A DNA stretch of 64,000 nucleotides from Engelhardtia mirabilis. Lineage in GTDB: Bacteria > Planctomycetota > UBA1135 > GCA-002686595. The notes under the pieces are model-generated. The model saw only the letters and a list, made by a program, of their open reading frames with translations. It was not told the origin of the DNA and ran no database searches. The position numbers and the translations under genes are program-made. Below, in pieces: positions 27,494 through 36,172 of the stretch; position 1 is the first letter of the stretch, and each line of letters starts with the position of its first letter. Where the stretch lies: NCBI GenBank assembly GCA_007751255.1, contig CP036296.1:4588001-4652000 (forward strand), given 5' to 3'.

Positions 27494-27655
27494 GCCCAAG
27501 CGCTCCTGTCCCCTCTGCTGCCCTTCGGTACCCCCACGCGCCCCGACGCGCTGCCCCCGGGAGGTCTTCCGTTCGCCCTTCATCGGAGCTGCGGGACGGG
27601 CGCCTTGACCCGGACCCCCGCCCCGCGGGTACGGCTTGCGTGAAGGCGCGGGCGC

Positions 27656-28333
27656 TCAGAAGCCCTGGGCCGCCTGCCAGGTCGTGGGCAGGTGGCAGCG
27701 GTCGCAGTCATTGACCCAACCGAAGGCGAAGTGGTCCGGGTTCTGGGCCGTCAGCAGGTTGTCGTAGTGGCACGTCACGCACTCGATGTCCGTCGGCGTG
27801 AACTGCCCGACATCCGCCCCCGGGTGACAGCGACTGCAATCGGTGATCGCGTGGACGCCGTTGAGCGGGAAGCGCGTGCGCGAGTGGCGCTCGACCTGCC
27901 CCACCGGCAACCAGCTCATCTGCTGGTGGCAATCGGTGCAACGCGAGCCCAGCCGTCCCTGGTGCACGTCCTCGTGGCAGCCGCCGCAGCCGCGCTCCGC
28001 GAAGACCTGCACCGGTCCGCGGTCGTTGTGACAGCGCAGGCAGTGGGCGTCCAGGTGCGCGCCCTCGAGGGGCACGCCGGTCTCGGCCGCGTGGTCGAAC
28101 TCGAAGTCGTCCCGCAGGCTGTTCCAGTCGCTGCCGTCGTGGCACAGGGAGCAGTCGGTCGGGAACTGGTCGTGGGGAATCACCGGCCCCAAGCCCGCCC
28201 ACCAGCGATGCACTTCCAGGCCACCCGGGCGCTGCAAGGCGCAGGCGACCAAGAGGACCGTCGCGGCCAGGGCCAGGATCTGCGGGCGACCGTCGCGGAC
28301 CAGGGCCCGCCCGAGGCGTCTCAGAAGCTCCAT
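27656..28333 (-). CDS. Heptahaem c-type cytochrome lipoprotein
   Basis: The 225-residue product has a lipobox near residue 31 (VLLVAC) and seven CXXCH motifs (CSLCH, CLRCH, CGGCH, CTDCH, CSRCH, CVTCH, CDRCH). The haem pattern (GVPLEGAHLDAHCLRCH, GCGGCHEDVHQG, FPLNGVHAITDCSRCH) is the same module repeated in the 23-haem protein upstream. Its ATG lies inside the last codons of the barrel gene (13-nt overlap), so barrel and cytochrome are made together. By analogy with MtrA-like or OmaB-like subunits it could sit inside or beside the barrel; the lipid anchor could hold it to either membrane. Confidence 0.85.
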   Translation of the reverse strand: MELLRRLGRALVRDGRPQILALAATVLLVACALQRPGGLEVHRWWAGLGPVIPHDQFPTDCSLCHDGSDWNSLRDDFEFDHAAETGVPLEGAHLDAHCLRCHNDRGPVQVFAERGCGGCHEDVHQGRLGSRCTDCHQQMSWLPVGQVERHSRTRFPLNGVHAITDCSRCHPGADVGQFTPTDIECVTCHYDNLLTAQNPDHFAFGWVNDCDRCHLPTTWQAAQGF

Positions 28334-30069
28334 TGGGCGAAGACTCCCGCGGTCAGCCCGCGCTCGGTGTTGAAGATCGTGCCGTCCAGGTAGCCGCTGA
28401 CGGTCACGCCGCCACCGGCGCGCCAGGCCACCGAGGTACGCAGGCGGTGCTGGACGAAGTCGTCGTTGTTCTCGTCGAAGCCGACCTGGTCGTAGTTGGC
28501 CAGCTCGTAGAACAGGTCGAAGCTCAGGCTCTCGCCGCTCACGCCCAGGCTGGTGCGCGAGCCCGTCACGTCGGTGAACTCCCCCGCCGAGCCGAAGACC
28601 AGCACCCGCACGCGCGTGCCCGGCCCCATCAGGCCCTCGAGCTCCACGCCGAGCTCCGCGTCGCCGCCCTCGTCGTCGGCGTCCTCCCAGACCCCGAGCC
28701 GACCGACCAGTCGACTCTTGACCGGCATCGCGACCCAGAAGTCGCCGCCGAGCCGGTGGATACGCTCATCGGCCAACTGGGTGGCGAGGACGGGCGGAAG
28801 GAGCTCGTTACGGTCGAGCTCGGGGTAGCGCTGGTGCGCGTAGGTCAGGTCCAGTCCCCAGGACCGCCCGGTGTAGGGCGAGCTGGTCAGAAGCGCCTGG
28901 GTAACCTCGGCGCCGCTGCCCTTGGCCTCGTCGCTGGACGTGTACAGGTCGATCCAGAGCGTGCCGAAGGTCGTCCAACCCCGGCGCGGCAGGTAGTGCC
29001 CCTTGGCGACCACGAGGTCACGGTCGACCGCGCCGTCGTGCCAGGTCTTCTGGTAGCCGATCTGGGCCGAGGCCAGCTCGGTGGGATCGGAGACCCAGCG
29101 GTACCAGCCCGCGATCTCGAAGTCGTGACCGCTCTCGTAGTCCTGGTCCGGCTCGGGCATGAAGCCCGTGCTGACGCCGAAGGAGTGCGAGCCGTCCAGG
29201 CGCCGACTCCATTCGAAGCCGTCGACCACGCCGAACTCGGGCGCGCCTGTTTGCAGGAATCGCCCGACCTGCATGCGATCGCCCTCGAAGCGCGTGCCCC
29301 CGAGGGCGTAGGACAGGCGCTCCACCCGCAGCTGGCTGTAGGTGATGTCGTCCAGCTCCGGGCGGTTGAACTGCCGCCGGTCCCACTCGCCGCCGATGTC
29401 GAGGGTGCCGCCGCGACCGAAGACGTTGTCGAAGGTCAGGCGGCCACCGCTGCGCAGGAAACTCTCCGAGCGTCCTTCGTCGCTGGTGGCCGTGGCGTCG
29501 GCGGCCACGTAGTAGCGACCGGTGAAGCTGGCCCGGCGGTCCGCGGGTCGCACCGCCCGCGCGCCGGCGAGCAGGGGCATGTCCTGGGAGAAGCCGTCGT
29601 CCTCGTAGCTCCAGTCAGAGCTGTCACCGTCGTCCACGGGTTCGACGGCCTCGGCTTCCGGCTCCGGATCCTCGTCCACTGGCGCCGGCTCGGGCGCACC
29701 GAAGCGCTCGCCGGGCAGGATCGCCTGGCCCCGGGTGCCAGGGCTCGGCACGAAGTCCGCCAGGGACAGCTCGATCACCGCCGAGCGCTCGTCGACCTCG
29801 ACCACGCTGGCGCGATAGCGCCCGCCCTCGCGCGGCGTGAGCCAGATCGCGTCGCCGACCTCGAGCCCGTCGGCGCTGCCGCGATCGACCGTGGCGCGCC
29901 GGTCGCCGAGGCTCGCGGTCACCCGCAGGTCGACGACGACCTCGTCCTGGGCCTGTCGCGCGGCCCCCGCCGCGCGGGCCTCGATGCCGCGGGCCGTGGC
30001 AGGAGCTCCCAAGAGCGCCGCCCCCAACATCGCGGCACAAGCCGCCCCCCTGGCTCTTCGAGCTGTCAT
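28321..30069 (-). CDS. Outer-membrane beta-barrel, putative porin of an electron conduit
   Basis: The 582-residue product has a signal peptide and then an SH3-like small domain (about 45-120: VTASLGDRRATVDRGSADGL and VGDAIWLTPREGG). A Pro/Glu/Asp linker leads to a long run of alternating-hydrophobicity strands ending in FAQWSF. The terminal aromatic Phe is the outer-membrane barrel insertion signature. Strand pairs such as GTLDIGGEWDRRQFNRPELD and SVAWRAGGGVTVSGYLDG are visible. Position between a 23-haem and a 7-haem gene, with overlapping starts, identifies it as the porin of a porin-cytochrome complex. It is not recognisably MtrB or OmbB, and the N-terminal SH3-like domain is unusual for that role. 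Confidence 0.8.
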   Translation of the reverse strand: MTARRARGAACAAMLGAALLGAPATARGIEARAAGAARQAQDEVVVDLRVTASLGDRRATVDRGSADGLEVGDAIWLTPREGGRYRASVVEVDERSAVIELSLADFVPSPGTRGQAILPGERFGAPEPAPVDEDPEPEAEAVEPVDDGDSSDWSYEDDGFSQDMPLLAGARAVRPADRRASFTGRYYVAADATATSDEGRSESFLRSGGRLTFDNVFGRGGTLDIGGEWDRRQFNRPELDDITYSQLRVERLSYALGGTRFEGDRMQVGRFLQTGAPEFGVVDGFEWSRRLDGSHSFGVSTGFMPEPDQDYESGHDFEIAGWYRWVSDPTELASAQIGYQKTWHDGAVDRDLVVAKGHYLPRRGWTTFGTLWIDLYTSSDEAKGSGAEVTQALLTSSPYTGRSWGLDLTYAHQRYPELDRNELLPPVLATQLADERIHRLGGDFWVAMPVKSRLVGRLGVWEDADDEGGDAELGVELEGLMGPGTRVRVLVFGSAGEFTDVTGSRTSLGVSGESLSFDLFYELANYDQVGFDENNDDFVQHRLRTSVAWRAGGGVTVSGYLDGTIFNTERGLTAGVFAQWSF

Positions 30070-30090
30070 CGCGCGCCGCCCCTCGGGTCC

Positions 30091-32214
30091 CTATCGGTCT
30101 TCGCTCGCGCCACGCCGGAGGGAAGTCGCACGAACTCCGTGGCAATCGGTGCAGGCCGTGCCCAGCGGCTTGTAGCGGATCGCGGTGGTGCCGCGGATCT
30201 GCTCCGTGCGGTGGCACTGGGCGCAGTCGAGGGCCTCGTGGGTCTCGTCGAGCTTGAAGCTCGAGTCCCAGTCGTGATTGAAACGCAGGGCCGCGAAGGA
30301 CTTGGTGCTGCCGTGGCAACGGGCGCAGTCGATCGAGCCCGCCTGCTCGAATTGCGCGGCGTGGGGGTCGTCGTGGCAATCGGCGCAGGCCTTGCCCGCG
30401 GCCGGGCGCCAGGTCCGTCCGCTCTCCGTCGGCGGCCGCAGGGGCGCGTGGCACTGGGTGCAGCTCGCCTGGCCGTGGGCGCCGTCCAGCTTGAAGCCCG
30501 TCCACAGCCCGTGGTCGAAGCCGTGGGCCAGGTCGCGGAAGGAGCTGTCCACGTGGCAGCGGGCGCAGCCCTGGCGCTCGTCGAACAGCGCCGGCAGGCC
30601 GGCCTGGTCGAAGCGACCCTCGTGGGGATCGGCGTGGCAGGCGGCGCAGGATTGCCCCACCTCGGCCCCGCCGTGCAGGGTCGGGAGCTCGCCGTGTGCG
30701 GGCTCGACCCGTCCGAAGTGACGCCCCAACTCGTCGGCCTGGGAGCTCGGTCGGTGGCAGCTGTCGCAGCCCTCGGCTGCGTGGGCACCGGCCACGGGGA
30801 AGCCGGTCCAGCGACCGTGCTCGAACCCGTCGCGGTCCAGGTCACTGAACTCGGTCGCGCGGTGGCAGCGGGCGCAGTCGCCGTGCTCCAGCGGCGCGAG
30901 GGCCGCGGTGCGCAGGTCGAAGAAGCCGCTGTGGGCGTCTCCGTGGCAGGCGTCGCAGTCGTTGTCGGTGCCGCGAAACAGGCGCGGCAGGTCGGGCTCC
31001 GCGGCCACGTGGCACTGCTCGCAGTCGGTGGCCAAGTGGCTGCCCTCCAGGGGCAGGCTGGTCCGCGCGTGCAGCGCCGTGTCGAAGCCGTGGGGCTCGA
31101 ACCGCTCGCGCCCGTGGCAGGCCACGCAACCCTCGGCCGCAAAGGGCCCGGACTCGAACTGCCCCCCGTGGGGATCCGCATGGCAGGCCGCGCAGGCGTC
31201 GCGCTCGCGGCCGGGGTAGCGCTGCGCGAAGCCGTCCAGGTGCGGCTCGTGGCATTGGGCGCAGGTCACGTCCGCGTGGGGAGCTTCCAGGGGGAACCCG
31301 GAGAGGCCGTGCTGCGCGTCGCTGAGCTCGAGCCCCTCGTCGCGGAAGCTGCGGTGCTCGCTCGCGTGGCAGGTGTCGCAGCTGCGCGCCAGGCCCAGTC
31401 CGGCGAGGCGGGCGTTGCCCACCGCGAAGCCGGCCCCATGGGGCGAATCGTGGCAATCCGTGCAGGCCCGCGCGTCGGGCAGACTGCCCCCGCCTGCGAC
31501 CACCTCGAGGGCGTGGTCGTCACCCTCGCCGTGGCAATCGCGACAGGAGAGGCCCCCGTGCCCGCCCACGAGCTTCAGGTGCTCGTCGTGCCCGCGCGAC
31601 CAGTGCTGCTCGAAGGACGCCTGTACGTGGCAGTCGTTGCAGGTGCGGCCCAGGGCGCCGTCGTGCTCGTCCTCGTGGCAACTCACGCAGCGTTGGCTGA
31701 GCCCGATGAAGCGCGTGGCGCCCTCCGGCAGCACCTCGTCCTGCGCGTGGGCGTGGCACTCGGTGCAGTCGAGCTCCAGGTGCGCGCCCTCCATGCGAAA
31801 GCCGATCGAGGCGTGGTCGAAGGCCTGGATGTCGTCGACGCCGGCCTTGGCGAAGGACAGCTCGTTGACCATCGCGAAACCCGCGCCGTGGTGGTCGGAG
31901 TGGCAGCTCGCGCAGCGGCGCTGCTCCTCGGGGAGCTGGCCGTGCAGGCCCTGGCCGGAGTCGAGCTGCTTCTCGATCGGGGTGTGGCAGTCGAGGCAGG
32001 CGGCGGCCATGTCCTGGAACCAACCGCCGTGGCAGGCGGAGCAATCGTTCGCCCCGGCCAGCTCGGGCACACGCGAGTGCACCGAGGCCAGGGGCCCGGG
32101 CGAGCTGCGGCCGGTGTCGACCACGGCCATGGCCATCACCGCCACGGCGCTGCACAGGGCCACCCACAGGCTCGGCCGGCCCAGCCGCTTGGCCAGGGAG
32201 CTCGCTTCGCTCAC
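30091..32214 (-). CDS. 23-haem c-type cytochrome with N-terminal membrane anchor
   Basis: Starting at GTG 32214 (GTGA overlap with the upstream gene) the product has 707 residues. One N-terminal hydrophobic segment lies at about 16-33 (WVALCSAVAVMAMAVV), then there are 23 CXXCH sites, one per about 30 residues. A module of roughly 60-70 residues recurs: TGFPL/GAH, C..CH, then C..CHxDPHxG and a further C..CH (for example CAACHADPHGG, CVACH, CEQCH). High-density haem wires of this sort carry electrons across the periplasm. The single helix could be an uncleaved inner-membrane anchor or a signal peptide. Confidence 0.9.
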   Translation of the reverse strand: MSEASSLAKRLGRPSLWVALCSAVAVMAMAVVDTGRSSPGPLASVHSRVPELAGANDCSACHGGWFQDMAAACLDCHTPIEKQLDSGQGLHGQLPEEQRRCASCHSDHHGAGFAMVNELSFAKAGVDDIQAFDHASIGFRMEGAHLELDCTECHAHAQDEVLPEGATRFIGLSQRCVSCHEDEHDGALGRTCNDCHVQASFEQHWSRGHDEHLKLVGGHGGLSCRDCHGEGDDHALEVVAGGGSLPDARACTDCHDSPHGAGFAVGNARLAGLGLARSCDTCHASEHRSFRDEGLELSDAQHGLSGFPLEAPHADVTCAQCHEPHLDGFAQRYPGRERDACAACHADPHGGQFESGPFAAEGCVACHGRERFEPHGFDTALHARTSLPLEGSHLATDCEQCHVAAEPDLPRLFRGTDNDCDACHGDAHSGFFDLRTAALAPLEHGDCARCHRATEFSDLDRDGFEHGRWTGFPVAGAHAAEGCDSCHRPSSQADELGRHFGRVEPAHGELPTLHGGAEVGQSCAACHADPHEGRFDQAGLPALFDERQGCARCHVDSSFRDLAHGFDHGLWTGFKLDGAHGQASCTQCHAPLRPPTESGRTWRPAAGKACADCHDDPHAAQFEQAGSIDCARCHGSTKSFAALRFNHDWDSSFKLDETHEALDCAQCHRTEQIRGTTAIRYKPLGTACTDCHGVRATSLRRGASEDR

Positions 32215-34439
32215 GTGAGGCCCCCGTCGAAGAGGTGGGCCCCGTAGGCCAGGGCGTAGACCACGTGGATCGCGATCAGCGCGAGCAAGAGCACCGCCGC
32301 CCAGCGGTGCAGCCAGCGCCAACTCTCCATCAGGCCGCGCAGGTCGTCGATGTGCGCGGTGGCCAGGGCCGCGCGGTGGGCGGAGCGCGCCAGGCCGGTG
32401 ACCTCGTCGATCTGATCGGACGCGAGGCCCGCCACCAGCCCCTCGTGGCGCACCTGGCGCAACAGGCGCCGCAAGCCCGTCTCGGCGCCGACGAGCGCCA
32501 AGAGCCGCGCGGGCAGGCTGGCCTTCCACTGACGCCGCTCGACCAGTCCGCCCACCTCGTCGCGCACCAACGCCGCCAGCCGCGGGTGCACGCGGTCGAA
32601 GCCCTCGGCCACCCGCGTCAGGCGCCCGCGCAGCTCCGCCAGCTCGAGCTCGCGACCATTGGCGGCGCGGGGCACGTAGGCGTAGAGGTAGCGCCCGATG
32701 GCACCGGTCGCGAACAGCGCCGCCAGGGCCCAGAAGGCGTGGCCGCCGACCGTGTCGCGCGGTTGCATGCCGCCGTGCAAGAGGGCCGCGAGCAGGGCCA
32801 GCACCCCCGTCGCCACGTGCAGCGTCATCCAACCGGCCAGGGAACCCAGGCGCAGGGGGAAGCGCGGACTGCGGCGCAGGATGTAGAGCAGGTTGGCGAG
32901 CACCAGGGCGATCGAGCCGACGCCGAGCCACAGGCCCAGGCCCAGGCCCGGGCGCAGCTCGTCGTGCTTGGTGTGGGCCGCGCGCAGGCCGGCGGGCAGG
33001 GTGTAGTAGTCCCGGTGCCACAGGGCGAAGGCCAGGCCGAGCAGCGCGATCACGAAGCCGGCGGCTAGGGCCTTGACCAGGCCCGTGCCCTGTTCGCCGA
33101 GGGCCGCGGCAGCCGGCCGCAGGGCGGGATCGAAGGAGACGCCTGCGGCCTCGAGTTGGGCGATCGGCGGCGTGCCCCCGACCATCACGAAGACCGCGTC
33201 GGTGGGCAGCACCAACTCCTCGCGCGCGCCGTCCGCACCGACGCTCAGACGCACCTGACCCTCGTCGATCGCGAGCACCTGGCTCTCGAACAGGGCGCGC
33301 ACGCGGCCCTCGGCGATGGCGGCGGCGATGCGGCGCTCGTTGGACGGCTTGAGCCGGAACAGCTCCGCGCGGCGGTAGGACAGGGTGACGTCGTTGGCGC
33401 CGCGCGCGGTCAGACCCAGGGCCGCCTCGACCGCGCTGTCGCCGCCGCCGACGACCAGGATCCGGCGCCCCTCCCAGGCGTCGGCGTCGAGCAGGCTGTA
33501 GGCCACCCAGGGGCGATCCTCACCGGGCACGCCCAGGCGGTTCGGCAGGCCGCGCCGGCCGATGGCGAGGCACACGTTGCGGGCCCGGCGCGGGCCTTTG
33601 CTGGTGCGAACCTCGAACAGGCCGTCCGCGCTGCGCTCGACGCCCTCGAAGGTCACGCCGCACTCCACCGGCAGCTCGTGGTCGCGGGCCAGGGACTGCC
33701 ACAGCTCGATCAGCTCTTCCTTGAGGTAGGTGCGCTGGGGCAGGCGGCCGTGCAGGGGCAGGTCGATGGGCTGGGTCGCGACCAGCTTGCGGCGCGGGTA
33801 GCGCGCGACGGTGCCGCCGACGTCGGACTCGCGCTCGAGCAGCGCGAAGTCCAGGCCCAGGCGACGCGCCTCCAAGGCGCAGGCCAGGCCGCCGGGCCCG
33901 GCGCCCACGATCACGAGGTCGAGGGCATTTGGGGCCCGCTCGCCGCCGACTCGCTCGGCCACCGTCCGGGCCACGAGCACGCCGTGGTCCACGGCCGTCT
34001 TGACCAGGGCGTGGGCGGTCACCTCGCCGGCTAGGAACAGCCCCCGCTGACCCACCGCCTCGAGCCCCTCGTCGAGCACCGGCACGTCGCGCCGCGTGGC
34101 CAGGTCGGTCAGGGTCACGGTGATCGCGCCCGTCGGGCATTCGCGCGCGCAGGCGGCCGTGCCGACGCAGCCCGAACCGCGCACCACCACCGCCTGGCCG
34201 TGCAGGAGGTCGAGCACGCCCTCCTCGGGGCAGGCCCGTACGCAGGTGCCGCAGCCCAGGCAACGGGTCAGGTCCACCACCGGATGCTGCAACTCGGCCG
34301 CGGCCGCGCCCGTGCGCTCGGCCTTGTGCCGCGCGCGCAGGGTCTGGTGCTGTTCGCGCCGGTCGACGCGGCGCAGGGCCACGCCGCCCAGCGCGGCGCC
34401 GAGGGCCGCGACCAGGCCGATCAAGACAGCCCAGCCCAT
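32211..34439 (-). CDS. Membrane oxidoreductase: ferredoxin-FAD/NAD(P)-cytochrome b fusion
   Basis: This 742-residue protein fuses several modules. An N-terminal membrane helix (4-22) precedes a ferredoxin-like region with C60xxC63xxC66xxxC70P and C91xxTxxC97xxxC101P. A TrxB/YpdA-like flavoprotein has FAD GAGPGG at 169-174 and a second nucleotide-binding VVGGGDSAVEAA near 320. The membrane part has helices near 445-463, 490-511, 527-546, 557-577 and 708-730, with candidate haem ligands His531, His545, His557, His711 and His725. It could transfer electrons between NAD(P)H or ferredoxin, the quinone pool and the 23-haem protein whose gene overlaps its stop. Confidence 0.8.
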   Translation of the reverse strand: MGWAVLIGLVAALGAALGGVALRRVDRREQHQTLRARHKAERTGAAAAELQHPVVDLTRCLGCGTCVRACPEEGVLDLLHGQAVVVRGSGCVGTAACARECPTGAITVTLTDLATRRDVPVLDEGLEAVGQRGLFLAGEVTAHALVKTAVDHGVLVARTVAERVGGERAPNALDLVIVGAGPGGLACALEARRLGLDFALLERESDVGGTVARYPRRKLVATQPIDLPLHGRLPQRTYLKEELIELWQSLARDHELPVECGVTFEGVERSADGLFEVRTSKGPRRARNVCLAIGRRGLPNRLGVPGEDRPWVAYSLLDADAWEGRRILVVGGGDSAVEAALGLTARGANDVTLSYRRAELFRLKPSNERRIAAAIAEGRVRALFESQVLAIDEGQVRLSVGADGAREELVLPTDAVFVMVGGTPPIAQLEAAGVSFDPALRPAAAALGEQGTGLVKALAAGFVIALLGLAFALWHRDYYTLPAGLRAAHTKHDELRPGLGLGLWLGVGSIALVLANLLYILRRSPRFPLRLGSLAGWMTLHVATGVLALLAALLHGGMQPRDTVGGHAFWALAALFATGAIGRYLYAYVPRAANGRELELAELRGRLTRVAEGFDRVHPRLAALVRDEVGGLVERRQWKASLPARLLALVGAETGLRRLLRQVRHEGLVAGLASDQIDEVTGLARSAHRAALATAHIDDLRGLMESWRWLHRWAAVLLLALIAIHVVYALAYGAHLFDGGLT

Positions 34440-34448
34440 GGGGAACCG

Positions 34449-34467
34449 CTCCGCCCCTCAGGCGGAG
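34449..34467 (-). promoter_or_regulatory. 7-bp stem hairpin in the leader of the cytochrome operon
   Basis: CTCCGCC (34449-34455) pairs perfectly with GGCGGAG (34461-34467) around a 5-nt loop. It ends about 10 nt before the ATG at 34439, where the ribosome-binding region should be, and about 50 nt after the stop of the lipoprotein gene at 34516. It could mask translation of the oxidoreductase or separate the two transcripts. No T-run. Confidence 0.3.
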
Positions 34468-34515
34468 GGGCACCTCCACGGACGCGCTGCCTGGGTCGCC
34501 GTCACTCGAGTTCGC

Positions 34516-35193
34516 TCAGCGACCCTCGGTCGCCTCGCCGGTCAGGCGCACCTGACCGAGGGGCGCCGCCGCGCGGACGTACTCGCTGGCCGCCTTGAGC
34601 AGCGTGTCGATGCGGTCGTCGAGCACCTCGGCGTGGTCGCGCATCACGTCGAGCTCGGGCGCCAGGTCCTTCACCGACGACGCGTTGAGGTCGTAGGACA
34701 GGAACAGCGCGTGGTCCCGCAGCATGCGGTTGTAGGCATCGAGCCCGTCGATCGCCGGGGTGATCGCCTCGACCACGACCTTGTAACGCGCGGTGGTCAG
34801 GTCGCGGCGCTGCTCGCTGCGCTCGCGCAGGGTCTTGCTGGTGAAGGACTCGAGGTCCTCCGTCCAGGCGTCGTAGACCTGGCTCGCGCTGGCCTGCATG
34901 GGCTCGACGTTGGAGCGCAGACGGTTGACCTGGGCCTCCGACCGCTCGACCGCCTTGACGAAGTCCGCATAGGCGTCGGCCGCGTCGCCGGAGAACTCCT
35001 GCCGCACGATCACGCGCAGGTTACCGACCGCATCCTGGATCTTCTCCCGACCGAGCTCCGCGTCGAGGTGGACCTTCTCGATGCGCGCGACGAGGGTGTC
35101 AACCTGCTGGATGCCGACCGCGTGCTGAGGGCCCATGCACCCCGTGAGGACCAGCGCCAGGGCGCCGAACAAACCGAATGACCGCTGGAGCAA
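34516..35193 (-). CDS. DUF2959-like lipoprotein
   Basis: The start is TTG 35193, because AGGAGG stands 6 nt upstream and the product then begins with a compact lipoprotein signal ending in LVLTGC (Cys19). The 225-residue mature chain is almost entirely helical (VGIQQVDTLVARIEKVHLDA, RQEFSGDAADAYADFVKAVE), the pattern of DUF2959 lipoproteins, which are about this long. No motif suggests catalysis. It is upstream of the cytochrome cluster on the same strand with a 76-bp gap, so it may or may not share the transcript. Confidence 0.75.
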   Translation of the reverse strand: MLQRSFGLFGALALVLTGCMGPQHAVGIQQVDTLVARIEKVHLDAELGREKIQDAVGNLRVIVRQEFSGDAADAYADFVKAVERSEAQVNRLRSNVEPMQASASQVYDAWTEDLESFTSKTLRERSEQRRDLTTARYKVVVEAITPAIDGLDAYNRMLRDHALFLSYDLNASSVKDLAPELDVMRDHAEVLDDRIDTLLKAASEYVRAAAPLGQVRLTGEATEGR

Positions 35194-35392
35194 TTCCAGC
35201 CTCCTGTACTGAGGACTCCTGGCCCGCGACCCCAACGGCGCGGCGCTTCCCCCGCTTCGACAGGGGGGCCTGGCGGTCTTGAAGCGCATCGGCGGGCGCT
35301 TCGCTCAGGCTTCGTTTGGAGCTGGCCCCGGGGTCGATCCGGGAAGATCTTTCGCGCCACCGGGCGTTCTTCCACTCGGCTCGGCGCGCGAC

Positions 35393-35851
35393 TCAGAAGT
35401 CCAGGGTCGGCGGCGGACAGGTCCGCTCGGCCCCCATCGCCCGGCGCAGCCCCGGGTAGCTCCGCGAGCCGAGGGTGTTGACCCCCAGCTCCGCGAAGGC
35501 GGCGTCGCCGTGCGCCTCGCGCAGCGCGGCCACGCGCTCGGGTTCCGCGTTGTCACCGCCGACCACCTGGACCGCGTGGTCGTGGACCAGCTTCAGCACC
35601 GGCGGGAGGGCCGCGGGATCCTCGAGCAGTTGCCGCAGGAGCAGCCTGTCGACCCCGGCCTCGACCTCGACCGCCATGCGGAGGTTGAGCTGGGTGCACG
35701 CACCACAGTCGTCGGCCATCAAGGCGCTGATGCGGGCCAGGTAGTGGGCGTCCAGGGGCAACTGGTCGCGGAACTCCGACATGGCCATGGCGCCCTCGAA
35801 GACCTGGTAGACACCCGGCGACAGCTCGAGGAGCTGCAGCTTGTGATCCAC
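35393..35851 (-). CDS. AhpD/carboxymuconolactone-decarboxylase-like protein, start unresolved, probable lipoprotein
   Basis: From the nearest GTG (35851) the product is 152 residues. LARISALMADDCGACTQLNL holds a CxxC within a helix, as in AhpD-like peroxidase-reductase partners. The same frame stays open upstream to beyond 36055 and encodes a perfect-looking lipoprotein signal (LLVTALVSTVVGC, Cys codon 35999-36001) followed by AFPALSESEVGHAADDEG. No ATG, GTG or TTG precedes that signal in frame. The real protein is therefore probably about 220 residues, lipid-anchored, with a rare start codon, or the sequence has an error or recent mutation here. Confidence 0.6.
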   Translation of the reverse strand: MDHKLQLLELSPGVYQVFEGAMAMSEFRDQLPLDAHYLARISALMADDCGACTQLNLRMAVEVEAGVDRLLLRQLLEDPAALPPVLKLVHDHAVQVVGGDNAEPERVAALREAHGDAAFAELGVNTLGSRSYPGLRRAMGAERTCPPPTLDF

Positions 35852-36172
35852 CTCGTAGTCGTAGGCCTCGCCGAAGGCCAGGAGTTCCTCGCGGCCGAAG
35901 GTGATCTGCAGGCCCTCGTCGTCGGCTGCGTGGCCGACCTCGCTTTCCGACAGCGCGGGGAATGCGACGCTCGATGCCGCCTTCGGCCCGGGGCCTGCGC
36001 AGCCGACGACGGTCGAGACCAGGGCGGTGACGAGGAGGTTTGACTCGAGCTTCTTGGCGCGCGGTCCAAGAGGCGGTGGTCGATCTGGCCTGGGCCCGCG
36101 CGGGAACCGAGCGCCACGAGCACCCGACGGACCCGCTCCACTACCCGTCCACCCCTTCCGCGACGCGCTCGA

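Noticed and set aside
28333-32247. A 1304-codon open frame on the plus strand opposite the cytochrome genes
   Set aside because: It mirrors the third-position GC bias of the minus-strand cytochrome and barrel genes. Its product is Ala/Gly/Val/Arg/Gln-rich without domains, and the minus-strand genes contain the CXXCH and barrel signals.
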